From an uncultured Myxococcaceae bacterium (GTDB lineage Bacteria > Myxococcota_A > Polyangia > Polyangiales > Ga0077539), in NCBI GenBank assembly GCA_945952225.1, contig CAMFHP010000041.1, positions 1 to 58,765 on the forward strand: a stretch of 58,765 nucleotides of DNA, given 5' to 3'. A program made the translations under genes and the position numbers. Each line of letters starts with the position of its first letter. Within the stretch, counting starts at the first letter, position 1. Of the stretch, positions 39,637 to 48,356 are shown piece by piece. The notes beneath the pieces were generated by a model that did not search any database, was not told where the DNA came from, and saw only the letters and a program-made list of their open reading frames with translations.

Positions 39637-40493
39637 TCGTCGTCCTCGTCGAGGTCGAGGTTGGCGGGCTGCGAGACGGGCGCGAACACGGCGTCGGCCC
39701 ACGCGGGACGCGGGCGAAGGATGTCGTGGTCGAGGAGCCACTCGGGCTTGAGGAACACCTCGTCGAGGTAGAGCCCCTGCGCGGGCGCGGTGACCCCCGA
39801 GCGCGTGCGATCGCCGTCGCGCAGTCGCGCAGCCACGGTGCCCTCGGGGAGCCGCGCGCGGCCCACGTCGACGAGCGTGCCGGTGATGATCCGCACCATA
39901 TTCTTGAGAAAGGCCGTGCCCTCGACCTCGATCGCGACGAGGTGCTCGTGGCCGTGCCAGCGCGGGATCACCGCGACGCGCCAGATGTGTCGCCGCGCGC
40001 TCACGCGGTCGCAGTCGGCCGCGCGAAAGGCGTTGAAATCGTGCTCGCCCACGAGGTGCTGCGCCTCGCGCTGCATCGCCGCGAGGTCGAGGTTGTCGTA
40101 GAGGTGCCACGCGCGGTCGCGGGTGAGCGGGTCGCGCACGGGCCCGGTGTGCAGAAGGTAGCGATAGCGCTTGCCCGCGGAGGCGCGGCGCGGGTCGAAG
40201 TCTTCGCGGGCCTCGCGCGCGTCGAGCACGGCGACCTGGGGCGGGAGCTTCGAGGTGAGACCGAGCTTCCAACCCTTGTCGGGGATCGTGAGCTTCGTGC
40301 GGAACGAGACGACCTGCGCGAGCGCGTGCACGCCCGCATCGGTGCGCCCCGAGGCGCGCATGGTGATGGGCTCGCACGCGATGGTGGCCGCGGCGATCTC
40401 CAGGTGTTCCTGCACGGTGGGGACGCCGCGCTGTCGCTGCCAGCCCGAGAGGCCGGTGCCGTCGTAGCGGACGATGAGTCGAACGGTGGGCAT
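39633..40493 (-). CDS. truA: tRNA pseudouridine(38-40) synthase TruA
   Basis: The 286-residue enzyme isomerises U38-U40 in the anticodon arm of tRNAs. The catalytic residue is D52 in SGRTDAGVHA. Other hallmarks are YDGTGLSGWQRQ at the N-terminus and FLKNMVRIITGTLVDVG near 190-210. The Asp/Glu-rich tail (LDLDEDDE) is an extension. The ATG at 40493 is the family start. It heads a five-gene minus-strand run and is divergent from the giant lipoprotein gene. Confidence 0.95.
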   Translation of the reverse strand: MPTVRLIVRYDGTGLSGWQRQRGVPTVQEHLEIAAATIACEPITMRASGRTDAGVHALAQVVSFRTKLTIPDKGWKLGLTSKLPPQVAVLDAREAREDFDPRRASAGKRYRYLLHTGPVRDPLTRDRAWHLYDNLDLAAMQREAQHLVGEHDFNAFRAADCDRVSARRHIWRVAVIPRWHGHEHLVAIEVEGTAFLKNMVRIITGTLVDVGRARLPEGTVAARLRDGDRTRSGVTAPAQGLYLDEVFLKPEWLLDHDILRPRPAWADAVFAPVSQPANLDLDEDDE

Positions 40494-40711
40494 TGGGGGT
40501 TCCGGGTCCGCGGTCGCACGCGGCGGACGCGTCGCACGGCGGGGGCGCGGAGATATCACACCGCGACAGCCCGTAGGGGCGCGACCGGGGCGTCGCAGCG
40601 GCGGCGCGGTGCGTCGTGCGCGCGGCAGAGATCGCCATGATTTCCGCTGCATTTCGCCCTCGCATGGCAGCGCGCCGAGGCCGTAGCGTGACCATGAAGG
40701 GAATCTTCGAA

Positions 40712-43700
40712 ATGAGATCAGCCTGGACCCTCCTGGCTGCAACCGCGGCGCTCGTAGCGCTCGTGGGATGCAGCGACCGGTCGGTGGTCGGCGGCATCGT
40801 GCCGCGCGACGTTCCGACGATCGACGCGGTCGACGCGTCGGTGAGCTGTCCGTCGCCGCTGCTCGCGTGCAACGGGCGATGTACCGATCCCCGCGGAGAC
40901 CGCGAGAACTGCGGCGCCTGCGGCCGCGCGTGCGGCACGGGGAACGTCTGCCAGAACGGCGCGTGCGTGCCCGACTGCACCGCGGGCGAGACGCTCTGCG
41001 CGGGCGCCTCGACGGGTGACAGCGGCACGGCCCTGCGCTGCGTGTCGCTCCAGACCGACCGTACGAACTGCGGCGCGTGCGGGAACACCTGCGGACGCGA
41101 CCAGGTGTGTTCGAACGGCACCTGCACGTTCATGTGCACGGGCACGGCGACGGAGTGCATGGGCACGTCGACCGACATGGACGGCGGCACCGCCTCCCGC
41201 TACTGCGCGGAGCTCTCCAGCGACCGCCAGAACTGCGGTGCGTGCGGGAACGTCTGCGCCGACGGATTCACCTGCGACGGCGGCCGTTGCCGCGCGCGGT
41301 GCAACGAGCTCGAAGTGCGCTGCCCCATCCCCGGCGCCGACGCGGGACCCATGGGCGGCGGCGAGACCTGCATCAACACCACGAACGACTTCCGCAACTG
41401 CGGCGCGTGCGGAAACGTGTGCCCCACGGGCCAGTTCTGCGTGCGCGGCGCCTGCGCGGCGATGTGCGGCGCGGGCCTCGAAAACTGCATGGGCGTGTGC
41501 CGCGATCTCTCCAGCGACCGCCTCGGCTGCGGCGCCTGCGGCAACGTGTGTGGGTCCGGTGAGGTGTGCACCGGCGGCCGTTGCATCGTGTCGTGCGGCG
41601 GCGGTCTCTCGGCCTGCGACGGCGTGTGCCGCGACCTCGCCAACGACCTCTCGAACTGCGGCGCGTGCGGCACCCGCTGCGCGCCCGGCCAGGTGTGCTC
41701 GCGCGGCCTCTGCCAGGTCTCGTGCGGCGGCGGAACCACCGACTGCATGGGCGTCTGCCGCGACCTCACGACCGACCTCGCGAACTGCGGCGCGTGCGGC
41801 ACCGCGTGCCCCGCGGGCCAGGTGTGCTCCATGGGCTCGTGCGTCGTGTCGTGCGGCGCGGGAACGACCAACTGCGCGGGCACGTGCCGCGACACGCAGA
41901 CCGACAACAACCACTGCGGCGCGTGCGGCCGCGTGTGTCCCTCGGGCCAGGTGTGCTCGATGGGAACGTGCCAGGTGAGCTGCCTCTCGGGCACCACCAA
42001 CTGCGCGGGCTCGTGCCGCGACCTCACGAGCGACCTCGCGAACTGCGGCGCGTGCGGCGTGCGTTGCGCCGCGGGCCAGGTGTGTTCCATGGGCGCGTGC
42101 ACGGTCTCGTGCGGCGGTGGAACCACCGAGTGCACGGGCATCTGCCGCGACCTCGCCACCGACAACAACAACTGCGGCGGCTGCGGACGCGCGTGTCCCT
42201 CGGGCCAGGTGTGCTCGCGCGGCGCGTGCACGGTCTCGTGCGGCGCGGGCCTCACGAACTGCACCGGCGTGTGTCGCGACCTCGACACCGACAACAACAA
42301 CTGCGGCATGTGCGGCATGACGTGTCCGTCGGGCCAGGTGTGCTCCGCGGGCGGCTGCCGCGTGTCGTGCCTCGAAGGCCTCACGAACTGCACGGGCGTG
42401 TGCCGCGACCTCGGCACCGACGTGAACAACTGCGGCGCGTGCGGAAACACCTGCCCCTCGGGCACCGTGTGCTCTCGCGGAACGTGCACCGTGAGCTGCC
42501 TCGAAGGGCTCAACAACTGCTCGGGCGTGTGCCGCGACCTGCAGACCGACGTGAACAACTGCGGCACCTGCGGCACGGCGTGTCCGTCGGGTCAGGTGTG
42601 CGCCTCGGGCCGCTGCGCGGTCTCGTGCGTGACGGGCACCACCAACTGCTCGGGCGTCTGCCGCGACCTCGCCACCGACCGCCTCAACTGCGGCACCTGC
42701 GGCGTGTCGTGCGCCTCGGGCCAGATCTGCACCGCGGGCCGCTGCGTGACCTCGTGCCTCGCGGGCCAGACCTCGTGCGGAGGCGTGTGCCGCGACCTCG
42801 ACACCGACAACAACAACTGCGGCGCGTGCGGCATGGTCTGCCCCTCGGGGCAGGTGTGCTCGCGCGGGGCCTGCACCATCTCGTGCGTGTCGGGCACCAC
42901 GAACTGCACCGGCGTGTGCCGCGACCTCACCACCGACACGAACAACTGCGGCATGTGCGGTCGCGCGTGCGCCTCGGGTCAGGTCTGCTCGGGCTCGACG
43001 TGCAATGTCTCGTGCCTCGCGGGCACGACGAACTGCTCGGGCGTGTGCCGTGATCTCACCACCGACAACAACAACTGCGGCGCCTGCGGCCGCGGGTGCG
43101 CGTCGGGGCAGGTGTGCTCCGCGGGCGTGTGCACCGTGAGCTGCGTGTCGGGCACGACCAACTGCTCGGGCGTGTGCCGCGACCTCGCGACCGACAACAA
43201 CAACTGCGGCATGTGCGGCCGCGGATGCGCCTCGGGGCAGGTGTGCTCCGCGGGCGTGTGCACCGTGAGCTGCGTCTCGGGCACGACGAACTGCTCGGGC
43301 ATCTGCCGCGACCTCGGCACCGACACGAACAACTGCGGAACCTGCGGCAACGTGTGTCCCTCGGGCACCGTGTGCTCTCGCGGAACGTGCACCGTGAGCT
43401 GCCTCACGGGGCTCACCGACTGCGCGGGCGTGTGCCGCGACCTCACGAGCGACAACAACAACTGCGGCGCCTGCGCGCGCGCCTGCGCGGCCGGTCAGGT
43501 CTGCTCGCGGAGCACCTGCACCGTCTCGTGCGGAACGGGCCTTTCGAACTGCTCGGGCACCTGCCGCGACCTGCAGACCGACCGCCTCAACTGCGGCGCG
43601 TGCGGCAACGTCTGCGCCTCGGGTCAGGCCTGCACCGCGGGCCGCTGCGTGACCTCGTGCACCGCGGGTCAGACCGACTGCTCGGGCACCTGCCGCGACC

Positions 43701-46330
43701 TCACCACCGACCGCCTCAACTGCGGCGCGTGCGGCGTCGTGTGCGCCTCGGGCCAGGTGTGCTCGGCGGGCGTGTGCGCGATCTCGTGCACCTCGGGCAC
43801 GACGGCGTGTTCGGGCGTGTGCCGTGACCTCGCGACCGACAACGCGAACTGCGGCGCCTGCGGCCGCGCATGCGCGTCGGGGCAGGTGTGCTCGGGCTCG
43901 ACGTGCAACGTCTCGTGCCTCGCGGGCACGACCAACTGCTCGGGCGTGTGCCGCGATCTCACCACCGACAACAACAACTGCGGCGCCTGCGGCCGCGGAT
44001 GCGCCTCGGGCCAGGTGTGCTCCGCCGGCGTGTGCACCGTGAGCTGCGTGTCGGGCACGACGAACTGCTCGGGCGTGTGCCGCGATCTCACCACCGACAA
44101 CAACAACTGCGGCACCTGCGGCCGCGCGTGCGCGTCGGGTCAGGTGTGCTCCGCGGGCGTCTGCACGGTCTCGTGTGGTGCGGGCACGACCAACTGCTCG
44201 GGCGTGTGCCGCGACCTGCAGACCGACAACAACAACTGCGGCATGTGCGGCGTGACGTGTCCGTCGGGCAGCATCTGCTCGCGCGGCGTGTGCACCGTCA
44301 CGTGCGGCACGGGCCTCACCAACTGCTCGGGCGTGTGCCGCGACCTCACCACCGACAACGGCAACTGCGGCGCCTGCGCGCGCACGTGCTCCGCGGGCCA
44401 GGTGTGCTCCGCGGGCGCGTGCACGGTCACGTGCGGAACGGGCTTCACCAACTGCTCGGGCGTGTGCCGCGACCTCACCACCGACAACAACAACTGCGGC
44501 GCCTGCGGCCGCGTGTGCGGCGGCGGAACGGTCTGCGTCGGGAGCGCCTGCGTGGTGACCTGCCAGGCGGGGCTCACGGCCTGCGGTTCGATCTGCCGCG
44601 ACCTCGCGAGCGACAACAACAACTGCGGCGCCTGCGGCCGCGTGTGCGCGTCGGGTCAGGCCTGCGTGTCGGGCACGTGCTCGGTGACGTGCAGCACCGG
44701 GCTCACCAACTGCTCGGGCACCTGCCGCGACCTCCAGAACGATCGCAACAACTGCGGCATGTGCGGGACGGTCTGCGCCTCGGGCCTCGTGTGCACCGCG
44801 GGCGTGTGCAGCATCTCGTGCCCGTCGGGACAGACCGCGTGCGGGTCGGTGTGCGTGAACACCACCAGCGATCGCAACAACTGCGGCGCGTGCGGAACGG
44901 TGTGTCCGAGCGGTCAGATCTGCGCGGGCTCCACCTGCGTGACGAGCTGCACCACGGGCCTCACCGCGTGCGGAACGTCGTGCCGTGACCTCACCGCCGA
45001 CGTGAACAACTGCGGCACCTGCGGCCGCGTGTGCGCCGCGGGCCAGAGCTGCGTGGCGGGCACCTGCACGCTGGTGTGTCCCACGGGGCAGACCAACTGC
45101 TCGGGCACGTGCCGCGACCTTCAGGTCGACAGCAACAACTGCGGCGCCTGCGCGCGCGTCTGCGCGTCGGGCACGGTGTGCTCCGCGGGGTCGTGCGTGG
45201 TCACCTGCGCGTCGGGCCTCACCAACTGCTCGGGGAGCTGCACGGCCCTCGCGACCGATCCGCGCAACTGCGGCGCCTGCGGAACCGTGTGTGCCACGCG
45301 CGCCAACGCGAGCTCGAGCTGCGCGTCGAGCACCTGCGGCTACACCTGCAACACGGGCTTCGCCGACTGCAACCGCAGCGCGACCGACGGCTGCGAGATC
45401 AACACCTCGACCGACGTGAGCAACTGCGGCGCCTGCGGCACCACCTGCACCATCGCGAACGGCGTGGCGGCCTGCTCGTCGGGCGCGTGCCGCGTGGCCT
45501 CGTGCAACACGGGCTTCGCCGACTGCAACGGCGTCGCGACCGACGGCTGCGAGACCAACCTCCTCACGAGCTCCACGAACTGCGGCGCGTGCGGAACGGT
45601 CTGCGGCTCGGGCGTCACCTGCACCGCGGGCTCGTGCGGTCCGCGTTGCAACACGGCCGCCGCGCGCGTGCTCATCTACGGCCCCGGCGGCACGGCCTCG
45701 CAGCCGTACTTCCCCTCGGGCACGGTGGTCACCGTCGCGAGCGACGCGATGTGGCGCTCGTTCACCACGTCGAACTTCCGCGACTACGACGTGCTCTGGG
45801 CCGACGCGGGCAACTGCAGCGTCGACTCGTCGGTGTTCGTCACCCTGCGCGACACGCAGTCGGTGTGGGGCCCCGCGGTGACCGGCCGCGTGAGCCTCAA
45901 CACCGCCGACCCGAGCCTCCACGCACCGGGAAGCCCCGGCGCCGCGCGGTACATCTCGAACCACGTCACGTGGCTCGCGGGCCTCGGTCGCGGCAATGCG
46001 GGCGGGCGCACGGGCATGTTCATCTCGTGGCAGTGCGCGCTGGTGTACTCGAGCGCGGTGACGGGCACGCCCGTGGAGTTCGCGCCCACCTTCGGCTCGC
46101 CGCTCACCACGACGGGCGGCGGCTCCGACGCGACGGCGATCACCGCCGCGGGCTCGACGCACCCGACGCTGACGGGCATCACGCTCAACAGCGGCTCGTC
46201 GAACCTCGCGTGGGGCTCGTACTCGCACGGCGTGTTCACCGCGATCCCCTCGGGCTTCGTGACGCTCACGCTCTCGGACTCGTCGCTGCCCTCGCTGATC
46301 GTGCGCGACCCCGTCGCCTGCACGCCCTGA
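40712..46330 (+). CDS. Giant cysteine-module lipoprotein
   Basis: The 1872-residue lipoprotein has a leader ending in LVALVGC (C20). Residues 46-1645 are 36 tandem modules. The standard unit is 43 residues with eight cysteines, e.g. a core of TTDNNNCGACG followed by CASGQVCSAGVC. Modules 1-4 and 34-36 are longer variants; 35-36 carry CNTGFADCN. The last ~226 residues are a different, cysteine-poor domain beginning with ARVLIYGPGG. It is probably a disulfide-rich rod displaying the C-terminal domain at the cell surface. The start is the ATG at 40712, with AAGGGA nine bases before; an ATG at 40694 is also possible. Confidence 0.88.
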   Translation: MRSAWTLLAATAALVALVGCSDRSVVGGIVPRDVPTIDAVDASVSCPSPLLACNGRCTDPRGDRENCGACGRACGTGNVCQNGACVPDCTAGETLCAGASTGDSGTALRCVSLQTDRTNCGACGNTCGRDQVCSNGTCTFMCTGTATECMGTSTDMDGGTASRYCAELSSDRQNCGACGNVCADGFTCDGGRCRARCNELEVRCPIPGADAGPMGGGETCINTTNDFRNCGACGNVCPTGQFCVRGACAAMCGAGLENCMGVCRDLSSDRLGCGACGNVCGSGEVCTGGRCIVSCGGGLSACDGVCRDLANDLSNCGACGTRCAPGQVCSRGLCQVSCGGGTTDCMGVCRDLTTDLANCGACGTACPAGQVCSMGSCVVSCGAGTTNCAGTCRDTQTDNNHCGACGRVCPSGQVCSMGTCQVSCLSGTTNCAGSCRDLTSDLANCGACGVRCAAGQVCSMGACTVSCGGGTTECTGICRDLATDNNNCGGCGRACPSGQVCSRGACTVSCGAGLTNCTGVCRDLDTDNNNCGMCGMTCPSGQVCSAGGCRVSCLEGLTNCTGVCRDLGTDVNNCGACGNTCPSGTVCSRGTCTVSCLEGLNNCSGVCRDLQTDVNNCGTCGTACPSGQVCASGRCAVSCVTGTTNCSGVCRDLATDRLNCGTCGVSCASGQICTAGRCVTSCLAGQTSCGGVCRDLDTDNNNCGACGMVCPSGQVCSRGACTISCVSGTTNCTGVCRDLTTDTNNCGMCGRACASGQVCSGSTCNVSCLAGTTNCSGVCRDLTTDNNNCGACGRGCASGQVCSAGVCTVSCVSGTTNCSGVCRDLATDNNNCGMCGRGCASGQVCSAGVCTVSCVSGTTNCSGICRDLGTDTNNCGTCGNVCPSGTVCSRGTCTVSCLTGLTDCAGVCRDLTSDNNNCGACARACAAGQVCSRSTCTVSCGTGLSNCSGTCRDLQTDRLNCGACGNVCASGQACTAGRCVTSCTAGQTDCSGTCRDLTTDRLNCGACGVVCASGQVCSAGVCAISCTSGTTACSGVCRDLATDNANCGACGRACASGQVCSGSTCNVSCLAGTTNCSGVCRDLTTDNNNCGACGRGCASGQVCSAGVCTVSCVSGTTNCSGVCRDLTTDNNNCGTCGRACASGQVCSAGVCTVSCGAGTTNCSGVCRDLQTDNNNCGMCGVTCPSGSICSRGVCTVTCGTGLTNCSGVCRDLTTDNGNCGACARTCSAGQVCSAGACTVTCGTGFTNCSGVCRDLTTDNNNCGACGRVCGGGTVCVGSACVVTCQAGLTACGSICRDLASDNNNCGACGRVCASGQACVSGTCSVTCSTGLTNCSGTCRDLQNDRNNCGMCGTVCASGLVCTAGVCSISCPSGQTACGSVCVNTTSDRNNCGACGTVCPSGQICAGSTCVTSCTTGLTACGTSCRDLTADVNNCGTCGRVCAAGQSCVAGTCTLVCPTGQTNCSGTCRDLQVDSNNCGACARVCASGTVCSAGSCVVTCASGLTNCSGSCTALATDPRNCGACGTVCATRANASSSCASSTCGYTCNTGFADCNRSATDGCEINTSTDVSNCGACGTTCTIANGVAACSSGACRVASCNTGFADCNGVATDGCETNLLTSSTNCGACGTVCGSGVTCTAGSCGPRCNTAAARVLIYGPGGTASQPYFPSGTVVTVASDAMWRSFTTSNFRDYDVLWADAGNCSVDSSVFVTLRDTQSVWGPAVTGRVSLNTADPSLHAPGSPGAARYISNHVTWLAGLGRGNAGGRTGMFISWQCALVYSSAVTGTPVEFAPTFGSPLTTTGGGSDATAITAAGSTHPTLTGITLNSGSSNLAWGSYSHGVFTAIPSGFVTLTLSDSSLPSLIVRDPVACTP
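40847..45646 (+). repeat. Module array in the giant lipoprotein, 129-bp period
   Basis: Thirty-six coding modules lie in tandem. From 41465 to 45205 the period is exactly 129 bp. A higher-order repeat of seven modules (903 bp) is visible: 42368-43270 (modules 12-18) aligns with 43271-44173 (modules 19-25), module by module. The closest pair is module 17 (43013-43141) and module 24 (43916-44044), which differ by only a few synonymous bases. Confidence 0.85.
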
Positions 46331-46462
46331 CCGACGCCCTCCCGTCCCACGCACCCGGCCGATCGCAGCCCCGCCGCGCGCCTTGACAAGCGCGTGCGCG
46401 GGGTGCGACTCCCACGCTTCGCGCGTCGTGCCGAGGGGCACCGCGCGGGGAGCAACGTCGCA

Positions 46463-46930
46463 GTGGAGATCCTCACCGACACCGACGAACTCGCGCGCGC
46501 CGCGGCGAGGGTCGAAGACATGATCCGCGCGCAGGGCATCGACCCCGAGGCCGTGCGCATGGAGCCTCCGGGCCAGGGTTACGCGTGGTCGCTCCTGCGG
46601 GGGAGCGCGGCGGTCGCGGTGTTCCTCCGCCCCGCCCGTGACGGCGAAGAGGGACCGCGCCTGCGCGTGGTCTCGCCCATCGTGAAGTGCGACGAGGGCG
46701 TGCGTCCCGAGCTCTACAAGACCCTCCTCGAACTCAACGCCTCGGGCCTCGGGGGCATGTCCTTCGGGCTCCATCAAGACCGCGTGGTGGTCGTCGCCGA
46801 GCGCCGCGCCGTCGACCTCGACGACGACGCCGTGCGCTACCTCATCGACCGCGTGGGCGTCGTGGCCGACCACTACGACGACCAGCTCATCGCCCGCTTC
46901 GGCGGGGTGCGCGTCAGCGACCTGCCGTGA
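46463..46930 (+). CDS. YbjN-domain protein
   Basis: The 155-residue cytoplasmic protein resembles the YbjN / type III secretion chaperone-like fold: alternating helices and strands, with GYAWSLLRGSAAVAVFL, VVSPIVKCDEGVRPELYKTLLELN and a late DDDAVRYLIDRVGVVADHYDD helix. The function of the family is not settled. The GTG at 46463 follows GGGGAG. A TTGACA lies at 46383 without a convincing -10. The barrel gene begins one base after its stop, so they share a transcript. Confidence 0.75.
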   Translation: MEILTDTDELARAAARVEDMIRAQGIDPEAVRMEPPGQGYAWSLLRGSAAVAVFLRPARDGEEGPRLRVVSPIVKCDEGVRPELYKTLLELNASGLGGMSFGLHQDRVVVVAERRAVDLDDDAVRYLIDRVGVVADHYDDQLIARFGGVRVSDLP

Positions 46931-46931
46931 C

Positions 46932-48356
46932 GTGATCCGCCGGGCCGCCGCCTGCGCGACCGGACTCGCGTGCGTGTGCGCGTCGCCCGCCGCGCGCGCC
47001 TTCGACGCCGAGGTGCGCGCCGACACGCAGGCCCAGGCCTACCAGGTGCGCGGCCCCGCGGGCACGCCGGTGCTCTCGCTCCGTCGCTTCACCGAGACGC
47101 TCACCCTCGGCGCCGTCGAGCGCGTCGACCACCACGTCACGTGGACGCTCCGCGCGAGGCTCCGCGTCGACAGCGATTTTGGCACCGCGTGTGACCCCAC
47201 CACCGACCGCTGCCTCGACGAGCTGAACCGCTCGCGCGCCGCAGAGTTCGCGCCCCTCGCGGCCCGTCGCACCCTCGACCTGCCCTTCGCGTACCTCGAA
47301 GGCAGCGGACTCCTTCGCGGCACCACCACGGTGCGCCTCGGGCGACAGCTCGTGACCGACGCGCTCGGGATGTTCCTCTTCGACGGCGTGCGTGTGCGCG
47401 CGCGCCTCGCCGACGTGGCCCTCGTCGAGGTGTACGGCGGCCTCGAGACCCGCGCGGGCTTTCCCCTCTCGAACGGACGCTACGAGCGCGACGGCATCGT
47501 GCGCGCGGATCGCACGGGCTGGGACCCGACGCTCGCGCCGCAGGTGCGCGCGCCCTCCCTCGCGGGCGCCGTGGCGGCCTCGCTCGAAACCGCGGGCGAC
47601 GGAGTGCTCTTCGCGCGGGCCACGTACCGTCGTGTGTGGGGCGCCGACGGCATCGCCGAAGAGAAGCTCGGGCTCTCCGCCGACCTCACGCCCTCGGACG
47701 CGTGGCGTGTGTGGGCCGAGGCCGTGCACGCCATTCCGCAGCGGTCGCTCGCGAGCCTCGCGCTCGGTGTCACGCACTCCCATGCGAACGGTCGTGTGCT
47801 CGCCTTCGAGCTCTCGCGATGGCGCCCCACCTTCGACCTCACGGCGATCTGGTCGTCGTTCTGGACCGATCCCGTCGACGACGCCCGCGCCCGCGCCGAG
47901 CTCCCCCTCGGCGGCGACTGGAAGCTCCTCCTCGCGCTCACGGGCCGTCGCTACGCGCTCTCCGAGTCCGCGTCCTCGCCCGATGGAGACGCGCTCCCCG
48001 ACGTGTGGACCGTCGGCGGTGACGCGGGCCTCGCGCGCCGTTCGCTTCGCACCGAAGCCTCGCTGCGCGCACACGGCGAGGGCGGCGGGCTGGGCGCGCG
48101 TGTGGGCGCCGACCTCGTCGCACGCACCTGGCTCTCGTCGCTGCCCGTGCGCCTCGACGGATCGCTCTCCGCGTGGTGGGTCGACGACGCGCTGCGCCCC
48201 GACCGCTCGCTCACGTCCTTCGCGGTGGTGGTCGGCGCGATGGTGCGCATGGGCCGCGTGGCCGACGTGGCGCTCAACCTCGAAGACGACATCAACCGCA
48301 TCGTGGGACACCGCCTTCGCGCCGTCGCCGTCGTCACCCTGCGGAGCCCGTTCTGA
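46932..48356 (+). CDS. Outer-membrane beta-barrel protein next to multihaem cytochrome
   Basis: The 474-residue protein starts with GTG and has a signal peptide (cut after AARA). The body is amphipathic strands, e.g. VTWTLRARLRVDSDF, TTVRLGRQLVTDALGMF, DLTAIWSSFWTD and AVAVVTLRSPF, ending in Phe as BAM substrates do. It probably has 16 or more strands. Its stop overlaps the cytochrome start (TGATG), so the two are made together. This suggests a barrel-plus-cytochrome conduit, although no similarity to MtrB is evident by eye. Confidence 0.78.
   Translation: MIRRAAACATGLACVCASPAARAFDAEVRADTQAQAYQVRGPAGTPVLSLRRFTETLTLGAVERVDHHVTWTLRARLRVDSDFGTACDPTTDRCLDELNRSRAAEFAPLAARRTLDLPFAYLEGSGLLRGTTTVRLGRQLVTDALGMFLFDGVRVRARLADVALVEVYGGLETRAGFPLSNGRYERDGIVRADRTGWDPTLAPQVRAPSLAGAVAASLETAGDGVLFARATYRRVWGADGIAEEKLGLSADLTPSDAWRVWAEAVHAIPQRSLASLALGVTHSHANGRVLAFELSRWRPTFDLTAIWSSFWTDPVDDARARAELPLGGDWKLLLALTGRRYALSESASSPDGDALPDVWTVGGDAGLARRSLRTEASLRAHGEGGGLGARVGADLVARTWLSSLPVRLDGSLSAWWVDDALRPDRSLTSFAVVVGAMVRMGRVADVALNLEDDINRIVGHRLRAVAVVTLRSPF

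Noticed and set aside
40712..46330. Annotation of the cysteine-module proteins as metabolic enzymes or EGF-domain proteins
   Set aside because: The module has eight cysteines in a CGACG-centred pattern, unlike EGF, and no enzyme motif is present in the repeat part.
40718..47026. A 2102-codon open frame on the minus strand, opposite the giant lipoprotein
   Set aside because: It mirrors the repetitive, stop-poor coding strand and gives an Ala/Arg/His-rich repeat with no domain. The sense strand has a lipoprotein signal and cysteine modules.
46932..48356. Calling the barrel MtrB
   Set aside because: It is much shorter than MtrB (about 700 residues) and I see no shared motif; only the operon layout is similar.
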